Shown here piece after piece: positions 1-6,750 of a stretch of 9,137 nt of DNA. The notes under the pieces are model-generated. The model had not been told where the DNA came from. It was given only the letters and a program-made list of their open reading frames with translations, and did not search any database. Each line of letters opens with the position of its first letter. Positions within the stretch are counted from its first letter, which is position 1. The translations under genes and the position numbers were made by a program. Source of the stretch: Ghiorsea sp. (GTDB taxonomy: Bacteria; Pseudomonadota; Zetaproteobacteria; Mariprofundales; Mariprofundaceae); contig JAJFLD010000033.1 in assembly GCA_021772875.1 (NCBI GenBank), positions 1 to 9,137 on the forward strand, in the 5' to 3' direction.

Positions 1-198
1 TAATGCCTTATTATAGTCACAGGCATTCAGATAGGATTGAAAACAAAACTGTATCGAACCCTAACCATACGTGCTTTAAGCTATGGGTCCATTTTATTTC
101 TAAGTTTGGTCGTTTGGGCACAATTCTAAACGCTTTGCTACATAGTTAGGTGTATTTCTTGGGTGTTTTTTTATATTTAATTGAGCCTAAAGCTTAAT

Positions 199-214
199 GC
201 CGCTACTCTGCGGC
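199..214 (+). other. Small GC-rich stem-loop in the murA 5' leader
   Basis: GCCGC (199-203) and GCGGC (210-214) form a perfect 5-bp stem around a 6-base loop. It ends 11 bases before the murA ribosome binding site. It has no following T-run, so it is not a classical terminator. It could affect translation initiation or mRNA stability, or be chance; only the pairing itself is seen in the sequence. Confidence 0.3.
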
Positions 215-225
215 TGATTGGTCAT

Positions 226-231
226 AGGTGG
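226..231 (+). promoter_or_regulatory. Ribosome binding site that decides the murA start
   Basis: AGGTGG lies 5 bases before the ATG at 237. This favours that ATG over the in-frame GTG at 228, which itself overlaps the Shine-Dalgarno-like bases. Starting at 237 gives a 419-residue protein, the same length as E. coli MurA. Confidence 0.6.
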
Positions 232-236
232 TGGGT

Positions 237-1496
237 ATGGAAAACATTGTCATTCAAGGCGGCGTGCCGCTTATTGGAAGCGTGGAAAGCAGTGGTGCAA
301 AAAATGCTGCATTGCCTTTGCTTGCGGCAGCTATACTGGCAGATGGCCCTGTCACACTCCACCGTATCCCGCATTTGAATGATATTTCTACCATGACCAA
401 CTTATTGGCATGGCAGGGTGCTGAAGTTGCTTACGACGATAAAAACTGCCTTCACATTGATACGCGCCCAGCCAATAAACCAGAAGCGCCTTATGAAATG
501 GTGAAAACCATGCGTGCTTCATCTTTGGTACTTGGCCCTTTGTTGGTGCGTTTTGGTGAAGCCAAAGTGAGCTTACCTGGTGGCTGTGCTATTGGTGCGC
601 GCCCAATTGATTTGCACTTGAAAGGTTTGGAAGTGATGGGTGCGGTGATTGAAGTGGAACATGGTATGGTGATTGCCAAAGCACCTAAGGGTTTGCATGG
701 CGGGCGCATTGTATTTGATCAGGTGACAGTGACGGGTACGGAAAACTTGATGATGGCAGCGGTTTTGGCCAATGGTGAAACGGTGCTTGAAAATGCTGCG
801 CGTGAACCAGAAGTGGTCAATCTTGCCGAGTCTTTGCGTAATTTGGGTGCTAAAATTGAAGGTGATGGTACAGATTGTATTACGATCCAGGGTGTAAGCC
901 GCATTAGTGGGGGTGATATTTATACCATTGCCGACCGTATTGAAACAGCGACTTATCTTGCCGCAGGTTTAATCAGTGGCGGTGATGTTACAGTGACCAA
1001 TACAGACCCTAAGATGCTGGATGCATTTTTAGCACGAGTTAAAGAAGCGGGTGCCACTGTAGAAACAGGCGAGCAACACATTCGTTGCATAAGCAATGGA
1101 CGATTAAAAGCTGTGAATTTTCACACCATGCCACATCCAGGGTTCCCAACCGACTTGCAAGCGCAGTTTATGGCGATGATGTGTGTGTCCGAAGGCACAA
1201 GCCTTGTATCTGAAACGATTTTTGAAAACCGTTTCATGCATGTGCAAGAATTGGTGCGTATGGGTGCTAATATTCAACTTGATGGACATACGGCTGCAGT
1301 GAAAGGCGTGAAACAACTCTCTGGTGCGCCTGTGATGGCAACAGATTTACGTGCGTCGGCATCGTTGGTTTTGGCAGGTGTTGCCGCCAAAGGTGAGACC
1401 GTTATTTCACGTGTATATCACATTGACCGTGGTTATGAACGTATTGAAGAGAAAATGCGTAGTCTTGGTGCAAATATTGAGCGCTCTTATGTATGA
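237..1496 (+). CDS. murA: UDP-N-acetylglucosamine 1-carboxyvinyltransferase (MurA)
   Basis: Cytoplasmic enzyme of the first committed step of peptidoglycan synthesis: it transfers enolpyruvate from phosphoenolpyruvate to UDP-N-acetylglucosamine. The product is 419 residues from the ATG at 237 and covers the whole two-domain EPSP-synthase-like fold. Visible landmarks are the N-terminal SSGAKNAALPLL with Lys22, the catalytic loop LPGGCAIGARP with Cys117 (E. coli Cys115), NAAREPE near 186-192, the FPTDLQAQF segment with Asp306 (general base region), ENRFMHV near 330-336, and the C-terminal HIDRGYERIEEK with Arg398. The cysteine (not aspartate) in the loop predicts sensitivity to fosfomycin, by family knowledge. 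It is followed after 38 bp by hisG with no terminator, a linkage known in many beta- and gammaproteobacteria. An in-frame GTG at 228 is a less likely alternative start. Confidence 0.97.
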   Translation: MENIVIQGGVPLIGSVESSGAKNAALPLLAAAILADGPVTLHRIPHLNDISTMTNLLAWQGAEVAYDDKNCLHIDTRPANKPEAPYEMVKTMRASSLVLGPLLVRFGEAKVSLPGGCAIGARPIDLHLKGLEVMGAVIEVEHGMVIAKAPKGLHGGRIVFDQVTVTGTENLMMAAVLANGETVLENAAREPEVVNLAESLRNLGAKIEGDGTDCITIQGVSRISGGDIYTIADRIETATYLAAGLISGGDVTVTNTDPKMLDAFLARVKEAGATVETGEQHIRCISNGRLKAVNFHTMPHPGFPTDLQAQFMAMMCVSEGTSLVSETIFENRFMHVQELVRMGANIQLDGHTAAVKGVKQLSGAPVMATDLRASASLVLAGVAAKGETVISRVYHIDRGYERIEEKMRSLGANIERSYV

Positions 1497-1534
1497 TGAT
1501 ATTCAGTTTAAAAGTTTAGAGAAGGTATTAAAAA

Positions 1535-2215
1535 ATGTTGGATAAACCCGTGTTAACGATAGCCTTATCAAAAGGGCGAATTCTTGAGCAAACATTACCC
1601 TTGCTTGAGTTTGCAGGTTTGATGCCTGTTGAAGATGTACAAACCACACGCAAATTGATGGTGGATGGCCCTGATGATTGGGCAGGAAGTAAAATTCGCT
1701 TTTTAATTATCCGGGCAGCTGATGTTTGTACATATGTAGAAAAAGGAGCTGCAGATTTAGGTATTTCTGGGCGCGATTTGCTGCTTGAATCTAAACCACA
1801 TGTGTACGAACCCTTAGACCTAAAAATTGGTAAATGCCGTTTGTGTGTATGTGGTCCCAAAGCTTCGGTGGAAGCAGGTGATTCGGCCGTGAAAAGTGGC
1901 CGTATTCGTGTGGCTACAAAGTATGATCATCTGACAGCGCAACACTATTTAAAACAAGGTATTCATGCAGATGTGATTCATCTGTATGGCTCCATGGAGC
2001 TAGCTCCTTTGGTTGGTTTGGCTGATCGTATTGTTGATGTTGTTGAAACAGGTAATACTTTAAAAGCCAATGGTTTGGTAGAAGAAACAACATTGTTTGA
2101 TATTTCGAGCCGTTTGATTGCCAACCCTGCGAGTTTTGTGACCAAGAAAAAACAAGTTCAGGCCGTTATAACACGTTTGCGTGAAGCAGTTGAACAACGG
2201 GAGAAAAACAAGTGA
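1535..2215 (+). CDS. hisG: ATP phosphoribosyltransferase, short form (HisG-S)
   Basis: Catalyses the first step of histidine synthesis, joining ATP and phosphoribosyl pyrophosphate (PRPP) to give phosphoribosyl-ATP. The 226-residue protein starts with the typical TIALSKGRILEQ strand-loop (8-19) and includes the GAADLGISGRDLL segment (71-83). The PRPP-binding motif is VVETGNTLKANGLV (169-182), followed by SSRLIANPAS (191-200). It ends soon after this, so it lacks the roughly 80-residue C-terminal regulatory domain of long HisG. By family knowledge, short HisG works as a hetero-octamer with the HisRS-like regulator HisZ, which is not in this window. GAAGG at 1521-1525 sits 9 bases before the ATG. 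The TGA stop overlaps the GTG start of hisD by 4 bases, suggesting translational coupling. Confidence 0.96.
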   Translation: MLDKPVLTIALSKGRILEQTLPLLEFAGLMPVEDVQTTRKLMVDGPDDWAGSKIRFLIIRAADVCTYVEKGAADLGISGRDLLLESKPHVYEPLDLKIGKCRLCVCGPKASVEAGDSAVKSGRIRVATKYDHLTAQHYLKQGIHADVIHLYGSMELAPLVGLADRIVDVVETGNTLKANGLVEETTLFDISSRLIANPASFVTKKKQVQAVITRLREAVEQREKNK

Positions 2216-3516
2216 GCAAGATTTTACGTTTAAACTCGAAAAGCGCCGACTATAAGGCACAACTGGATGCCTTGTTATCACGTGAAACCGATACTGGCGC
2301 TGATGTACAAAACCTTGTGGCGGATATTTTAGCCGATGTAAAATCACGTGGTGATGCAGCATTGTGTGAATATACAGCTAAGTTTGATGGCTGGAATTGT
2401 ACAGCTCAAAACATGGTGATTAGCCGCGAACGCATGGAAGATGCTTGGCATAAAGTTTCGGATATGGACAGACAATCATTGCAGTTGGCAGTGGATCGCA
2501 TACGTGCTTACCATGAAAAACAAGTGCAAGAAGATTGGTCGTTTACTGATGATGCTGGTTTAACACTTGGTCAGAAAGTGACTGCCTTGGATAGCGTGGG
2601 TTTGTATGTGCCAGGTGGCAAAGCGGCATACCCATCTTCGGTGTTGATGAATGCTGTGCCTGCACAAGTGGCAGGTGTTGAAAAAATTGTAATGGTGGTG
2701 CCAACCCCCGCTGGTGAAATGAATGATTTGGTGCTGGCGGCAGCTTTTGTTTCTGGTGTGCAACTTGGTTTTGCTGTGGGTGGTGCGCAAGCTGTAGCAG
2801 CTCTTGCTTATGGCACAGCAACGATTCCTGCGGTAGATAAAATCGTGGGTCCAGGTAATAAATTTGTCGCTGCAGCCAAACGCCAGGTGTTTGGTACGTG
2901 CGGCATTGATATGATTGCAGGACCATCTGAAATTGTGGTGGTGGCTGATGGTGGCCACCCTGAATGGTTGGCGGCTGATTTTTTATCACAAGCTGAACAT
3001 GATGAAGCGGCTCAAAGTATTTTTATCACCACCGACCCAGCATTGATTGATGCTGTAGATGATGCCATTGAGAAACATTTGCAAGTCTTGCCGCGCGCAG
3101 CCATTGCCAGAGCTTCAGTGGAGAATCATGGCGCTTTGATTTTGGTTGAGGATTGGGATGTTGCCGCAGAAACAGTGAATATTATTGCCCCAGAACATTT
3201 GGAGCTTGCACTCGATAATCCTGATGCCATGTTGCCAAAAATCAAACATGCAGGTGCGATTTTCTTAGGCCACTTTGTGCCCGAAGCTTTGGGTGATTAT
3301 GTGGCTGGGCCAAATCATGTATTACCAACCAATCGTACAGCGCGTTTTTCTTCACCCTTGGGTGTGTATGATTTCCAAAAGCGTACCAGCATTATTCGTT
3401 CTACGCCTGAAGGTGTGCAAGCCATTGGTGCAGCAGCAGCACATTTGGCGCATCGCGAAGGTTTGCAGTGTCATGCTTTGACACTTGAATTACGTTTGGC
3501 TGATAAAAAAGATTAA
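2212..3516 (+). CDS. hisD: Histidinol dehydrogenase (HisD)
   Basis: Zinc-dependent, NAD-linked enzyme that oxidises L-histidinol to L-histidine in two steps through histidinal. The 434-residue length matches the family. The zinc ligands expected from E. coli HisD are present: Gln260 and His263 in FLSQAEHDEAAQ, Asp362 in GDYVAGPNHVLPT, and His421 near the C-terminus in EGLQCHALTLEL. The catalytic Glu-His pair is Glu328-His329 in APEHLEL. The Rossmann-like core motifs VGLYVPGGKAAYPSSVLM (129-146) and VGPGNKFVAAAK (212-223) are intact. The start is GTG at 2212, overlapping the hisG stop; GGGAG at 2199-2203 gives 8-base spacing. The 14-bp gap to hisB implies the same transcript. The usual partner hisC, often directly downstream of hisD, is absent. 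Confidence 0.97.
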   Translation: MSKILRLNSKSADYKAQLDALLSRETDTGADVQNLVADILADVKSRGDAALCEYTAKFDGWNCTAQNMVISRERMEDAWHKVSDMDRQSLQLAVDRIRAYHEKQVQEDWSFTDDAGLTLGQKVTALDSVGLYVPGGKAAYPSSVLMNAVPAQVAGVEKIVMVVPTPAGEMNDLVLAAAFVSGVQLGFAVGGAQAVAALAYGTATIPAVDKIVGPGNKFVAAAKRQVFGTCGIDMIAGPSEIVVVADGGHPEWLAADFLSQAEHDEAAQSIFITTDPALIDAVDDAIEKHLQVLPRAAIARASVENHGALILVEDWDVAAETVNIIAPEHLELALDNPDAMLPKIKHAGAIFLGHFVPEALGDYVAGPNHVLPTNRTARFSSPLGVYDFQKRTSIIRSTPEGVQAIGAAAAHLAHREGLQCHALTLELRLADKKD

Positions 3517-3530
3517 GTGGGGTTTAAGAT

Positions 3531-4118
3531 ATGAGTCGAAGTGCGAATATTGAAAGAAATACCAAAGAAACGCAGATTAAACTGTCTATCAACCTTGATG
3601 GCACAGGCCAATGCGAGCTCAATACACCGATTCCTTTTTTAAATCATATGTTGGAGCAAATCTGCCGTCATGGTTTGATTGATATGCATATTGATGCCAA
3701 GGGTGATGTTGATATTGATGATCACCACACCGTGGAAGACATTGGCATTTGTTTGGGCGAAGTGTTGTTTGAAGCTTTGGGAAATAAATCAGGCATTGTG
3801 CGTTATGGACATGCTTATGTGCCTTTGGATGAATCTTTATCGCGTGTGGTGCTTGATTTGTCAGGTCGCCCCGATCTTGAATACCATGTTAACTTCCCCA
3901 AAGAACACATCGGAAGTTTTGATGTGGATTTGTTCAAAGAATTTTTCCAAGCGGTTGTGAATCATAGCCGTATGAGTTTGCATATTGATAATTTAAGAGG
4001 CATCAATAATCATCATATTGCTGAAACCATTTTTAAAGCATTTGGTCGTGCTTTGCGTATGGCTGTGGAATCAGACCCGCGCCAAAGTGGTATTCCAAGC
4101 ACCAAAGGTTCGTTATAA
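3531..4118 (+). CDS. hisB: Imidazoleglycerol-phosphate dehydratase (HisB, monofunctional)
   Basis: Manganese-dependent dehydratase that converts imidazole glycerol phosphate to imidazole acetol phosphate in histidine synthesis. The 195-residue protein has the duplicated metal-binding design of the family: DDHHTVED at 63-70 in the first half and NNHHIAET at 159-166 in the second. Other landmarks are FLNHMLEQICRHG (36-48), SGRPDLEY (111-118) and the terminal SGIPSTKGSL (186-195). There is no N-terminal HAD phosphatase domain like that of E. coli HisB, so histidinol-phosphate must be dephosphorylated by a separate enzyme not seen here. The ATG at 3531 follows hisD after 14 bp, with a modest TGGGG-type ribosome site in between. 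hisH follows after 3 bp. Confidence 0.97.
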   Translation: MSRSANIERNTKETQIKLSINLDGTGQCELNTPIPFLNHMLEQICRHGLIDMHIDAKGDVDIDDHHTVEDIGICLGEVLFEALGNKSGIVRYGHAYVPLDESLSRVVLDLSGRPDLEYHVNFPKEHIGSFDVDLFKEFFQAVVNHSRMSLHIDNLRGINNHHIAETIFKAFGRALRMAVESDPRQSGIPSTKGSL

Positions 4119-4121
4119 ACT

Positions 4122-4748
4122 ATGATTGGACTGATTGATTATGGTATGGGTAATCTGCATTCGGTAGCCAAAGCTTTGGAAAAAGTGGGTGGTAAAGTTG
4201 CTTTGGTGCAACAAGCTGATGAGATTGCCAAGTATGAGCGTATTGTTTTGCCAGGGGTTGGGGCATTTCGTGATTGTATGCAAACCTTGAAAGAAACGGG
4301 TATGGCCGATGCGATTAAAGAAAAAATCGCAACGGGCGCACCTTTTTTGGGTATTTGTTTGGGTATGCAAGTATTGCTCACACGTTCTTATGAGTTTGGC
4401 ATTCATGCAGGTCTTGGTTTGATTGATGGTGAAGTGAAAGCTTTTCCTGAGTCGCATGTGCAGCGTGGCTTTAAAATTCCACATATGGGTTGGAATGATG
4501 TTGTGTTGCCACAAGGTAACACACATGAAGTATTACAAGGCACCGCAGGGCAGCAAGTTTATTATGTACACTCGTATTATTGTGCTCCCAGAGATCCGGA
4601 AAACTTATTGGCGGCATGTTCGTATGGCGATTTTCCCTTTGCCGCTGTTGTCGGTAGAGATAATATCTTAGGTGTGCAGTTTCACCCAGAAAAGAGTCAA
4701 CATGTAGGCTTAGCTTTGCTTGAAGGATTTACCAACTGGATGCCTTAA
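4122..4748 (+). CDS. hisH: Imidazole glycerol phosphate synthase, glutaminase subunit (HisH)
   Basis: Class I glutamine amidotransferase that releases ammonia from glutamine and passes it to the cyclase subunit HisF; together they make imidazole glycerol phosphate and AICAR. The 208-residue protein opens with IGLIDYGMGNLHSV and keeps the triad: nucleophile Cys79 in FLGICLGMQ, and His188 plus Glu190 in GVQFHPEKSQ. Oxyanion-region residues LPGVGAF (43-49) and the HisH-typical KIPHMGWN (118-125) are also present. The start lies 3 bp after the hisB stop; no strong ribosome site is visible (AAAGG at 4104-4108 is far), so translation may be coupled to hisB. Unusually, hisA and hisF do not follow: the next gene is fabI. 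Confidence 0.96.
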   Translation: MIGLIDYGMGNLHSVAKALEKVGGKVALVQQADEIAKYERIVLPGVGAFRDCMQTLKETGMADAIKEKIATGAPFLGICLGMQVLLTRSYEFGIHAGLGLIDGEVKAFPESHVQRGFKIPHMGWNDVVLPQGNTHEVLQGTAGQQVYYVHSYYCAPRDPENLLAACSYGDFPFAAVVGRDNILGVQFHPEKSQHVGLALLEGFTNWMP

Positions 4749-4831
4749 TAGGCCGTTAAGATGCGAAAATGTATGATACTGCTAGACTTCGAAAAAAATG
4801 TTGATAAACAATAGAGATAAAAGGGGATTCC
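4749..4831 (+). other. 83-bp spacer between the his cluster and fabI, possible promoter region
   Basis: This is the longest gap between plus-strand genes before 6679. It includes a -10-like TATGAT at 4772-4777, but no good -35 hexamer at the right distance. A TTGATA at 4801-4806 lacks a matching -10. No clear terminator hairpin is visible. It may hold a promoter for fabI-aroC, or the his transcript may read through. Confidence 0.3.
4821..4826 (+). promoter_or_regulatory. Strong ribosome binding site of fabI
   Basis: AAGGGG ends 5 bases before the fabI ATG at 4832. It is the best Shine-Dalgarno match in the window and fits a highly translated fatty-acid synthesis gene. Confidence 0.7.
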
Positions 4832-5614
4832 ATGGGTATTCTTGAAGGTAAGAAAGGTTTAATTCTTGGCTTGGCTAACGATAAGTCGATTGCTTGGGGG
4901 GTAGCACAAGCGTGCCGCCGCGAAGGTGCTGAGCTTGGTGTTAACTACCTTGGTGAGCAGCTTGAGAAACGCGTTCGTCCTATGGCTGAAAAGGTTCAAG
5001 CGACTATTATTGAGTCTATGGATGTGGCCGATGATGCGCAAATGGACGACTTTTTTGCAAAAGTTGAAGCCAAGTGGGGCAAGCTAGATTTTATGGTGCA
5101 TTCGATTGCTTTTGCCAATAAAGATGCGCTACGCAATCCGTTTTCACAAGCAACACGTGCAGATTTTCAATTGGCTATGGATATTTCAGCTTATTCGTTT
5201 GTTGCCTGTGCTCAACGTGCGGCAAAGATGATGAATGATGGTGGTAGCATGGTAACGATGAGTTATTTAGGGGCAGAGCGTGCTGTGCCAGGTTATGGCA
5301 TGATGGGTGTAGCCAAAGCAGCCTTAGAATCGGCGACACGTTATTTGGCACAAGATTTGGGTCAGCGTAATATTCGCGTTAATGCTGTTTCTGCTGGCCC
5401 TATTCGCACCTTGGCCGCATCTGCTGTAGGAGATTTTCGTAAGTTGATGGAAAAAAGCGCACGTGGTTCTTTCTTGGGGCGTAATGTAACGCAAGATGAA
5501 GTGGGTAATACGACTGCTTATTTGCTTTCTGATTTAGCATCGGGTGTTACTGGTGAAGTGCACTATGTAGATGCAGGTTTTCATGTGGGTGCTGGCGACA
5601 CTGGGGAAGCATAA
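4832..5614 (+). CDS. fabI: Enoyl-[acyl-carrier-protein] reductase [NADH] (FabI)
   Basis: Short-chain dehydrogenase that reduces trans-2-enoyl-ACP with NADH, the last step of each fatty-acid elongation cycle in the cytoplasm. The 260-residue length is typical. The N-terminal cofactor site reads LILGLANDKSIAWGVA (10-25), the FabI form of the Rossmann glycine-rich loop. The active site has the FabI spacing Tyr-X6-Lys: Tyr155 and Lys162 in YGMMGVAK, with the upstream Tyr145 (E. coli Tyr146, Tyr156, Lys163). HSIAFAN at 90-96 has alanine where E. coli has Gly93, a natural variant also found in Gram-positive FabI. NAVSAGPIRTLAA (184-196) is the substrate-loop region. By family knowledge this is the triclosan target. 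It is followed after 2 bp by aroC, so the two are probably co-transcribed. Confidence 0.96.
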   Translation: MGILEGKKGLILGLANDKSIAWGVAQACRREGAELGVNYLGEQLEKRVRPMAEKVQATIIESMDVADDAQMDDFFAKVEAKWGKLDFMVHSIAFANKDALRNPFSQATRADFQLAMDISAYSFVACAQRAAKMMNDGGSMVTMSYLGAERAVPGYGMMGVAKAALESATRYLAQDLGQRNIRVNAVSAGPIRTLAASAVGDFRKLMEKSARGSFLGRNVTQDEVGNTTAYLLSDLASGVTGEVHYVDAGFHVGAGDTGEA

Positions 5615-5616
5615 GT

Positions 5617-6678
5617 ATGTCAGGTTCGAGTATTGGGCAAATATTTCGTGTAAGTACTGCGGGTGAATCACATGGTAAAGCACTGGTAGCTATTGTTGAA
5701 GGCTGCCCTGCTGGTGTGCAGCTTAGCGAAGCGGATATTCAGCCTGATTTGGATAGACGTAAACCCGGACAATCCAAATATACTACGCAACGCCGTGAGG
5801 CCGATGAAGTAGAAATATTATCGGGTGTGTTTGAAGGCAAAACCACAGGTTGCCCAATTGCACTTCTTATTCGCAATACCGACCAACGCAGCAAAGATTA
5901 TTCAGATATCAAAGATAAATTTCGCCCTGGTCATGCCGACTTTACCTACCACGAAAAATATGCGTTTCGCGATTATCGTGGTGGTGGGCGATCTTCTGCC
6001 AGAGAAACTGCTATGCGTGTGGCAGCAGGTGCGGTGGCGCGCAAGTTTTTAGCAACTTATGGTGTGAATATTTTGGGTTGGGTTGATCAATTGGGCCCAA
6101 TCAAAACGAATACTGAAAACTTTTCTGCTGATGAAATTCAACAAAACCCATTTTTTTGCCCTGATGCTGAAGCTGCAAAAGCGATGGCAGATTTCATGGA
6201 TAAACTACGCAAAACAGGTGATTCTATTGGCGCATCGGTTACCGTTGAAGCGAAAGGTGTGCCTACAGGTTTAGGCGAACCTGTGTTTGATCGACTTGAT
6301 GCTGATTTGGCCAAAGCGATGATGAGCATTCAAGCTGTGAAAGCAGTAGAAGTAGGGGATGGGTTTGCTTGTGTAGAGGCCAAAGGTTCTGAATTTGGTG
6401 ATGCTATGCGTAAAACAGGTTTTCAAAGCAATCATGCAGGTGGCATTTTAGGTGGTATATCCAACGGCGATACCATTCATGTACGCATGGGCTTGAAACC
6501 TACATCTTCAATTTTAACACCACGCCCAACCCTTGATATCCATGGTAATGAAACTGAAATTATCACCAAAGGACGACATGACCCATGCGTAGGGATTCGC
6601 GCAGTACCTATAGCTGAAGCTATGCTGGCGTTAACGTTAGCAGACCACATGCTTCGCCAAAGAGCCAGTCAACTTTAA
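5617..6678 (+). CDS. aroC: Chorismate synthase (AroC)
   Basis: Last enzyme of the shikimate pathway: it eliminates phosphate from 5-enolpyruvylshikimate-3-phosphate to give chorismate, using reduced FMN. The 353-residue length is standard. All three family signatures are seen: STAGESHG near the N-terminus (13-20, His19), RPGHADFTYHEKY with His106 followed by YRGGGRSSARETAMRVAAGA (120-139), and RHDPCVGIRAVPIAEAM (320-336). Arginines expected to bind the substrate phosphate are in DRRKPGQS (46-53). The ATG at 5617 lies 2 bp after the fabI stop; its ribosome site GGGGAAG (5603-5609) lies inside the end of fabI, indicating co-transcription. No terminator hairpin is evident in the 72 bp downstream. 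Confidence 0.97.
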   Translation: MSGSSIGQIFRVSTAGESHGKALVAIVEGCPAGVQLSEADIQPDLDRRKPGQSKYTTQRREADEVEILSGVFEGKTTGCPIALLIRNTDQRSKDYSDIKDKFRPGHADFTYHEKYAFRDYRGGGRSSARETAMRVAAGAVARKFLATYGVNILGWVDQLGPIKTNTENFSADEIQQNPFFCPDAEAAKAMADFMDKLRKTGDSIGASVTVEAKGVPTGLGEPVFDRLDADLAKAMMSIQAVKAVEVGDGFACVEAKGSEFGDAMRKTGFQSNHAGGILGGISNGDTIHVRMGLKPTSSILTPRPTLDIHGNETEIITKGRHDPCVGIRAVPIAEAMLALTLADHMLRQRASQL

Positions 6679-6750
6679 TGGGCTGATGTGGCTACGCTAC
6701 GCTTATTTCTAGTTTATGTTTTATTGTAGGATGCGTTTGGGAGATTTTAT

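Larger units (their letters stand above)
1..236. other. Non-coding leader region upstream of murA
   Basis: No convincing gene is seen on either strand. The stretch is AT-rich and holds a T-run near 166-172, a weak CGTTT/AAACG inverted repeat (111-115 with 128-132) and a small GC-rich hairpin (199-214, listed separately). The murA promoter should lie here, but I could not find a pair of -35 and -10 hexamers with good spacing, so no promoter is called. The 3' end of an upstream gene is not recognisable. Confidence 0.6.

Noticed and set aside
36..75. Minus-strand GGTTCGAT-like motif resembling a tRNA T-arm
   Set aside because: The flanking five bases on each side do not pair, and no acceptor, D or anticodon stems can be built around it.
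228..236. GTG at 228 as the murA start
   Set aside because: It overlaps the ribosome binding site for the ATG at 237, and the ATG start gives the standard 419-residue length.
2543..2989. Long minus-strand open frames opposite hisD
   Set aside because: They are rich in His, Gln and Pro, as expected for the antisense of hisD, and have no recognisable domain.
4113..4526. Minus-strand open frame of 137 codons opposite hisH
   Set aside because: It is an antisense shadow of an intact, conserved gene and has no motif of its own.
4832..5614. FabI alanine at residue 93 as a triclosan-resistance mutation
   Set aside because: The known resistance change is to bulkier residues such as valine; alanine is the natural residue in many sensitive FabI proteins.
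6265..6284. Perfect 7-bp inverted repeat (ACAGGTT / AACCTGT) with a 6-base loop
   Set aside because: It lies inside aroC and encodes an ordinary stretch of the enzyme; there is no T-run or other sign of function, so chance is the simplest explanation.
6679..6750. GCTAC GCTAC tandem bases after aroC as a terminator or repeat element
   Set aside because: Only two copies of five bases with no inverted partner; too short to support any call.
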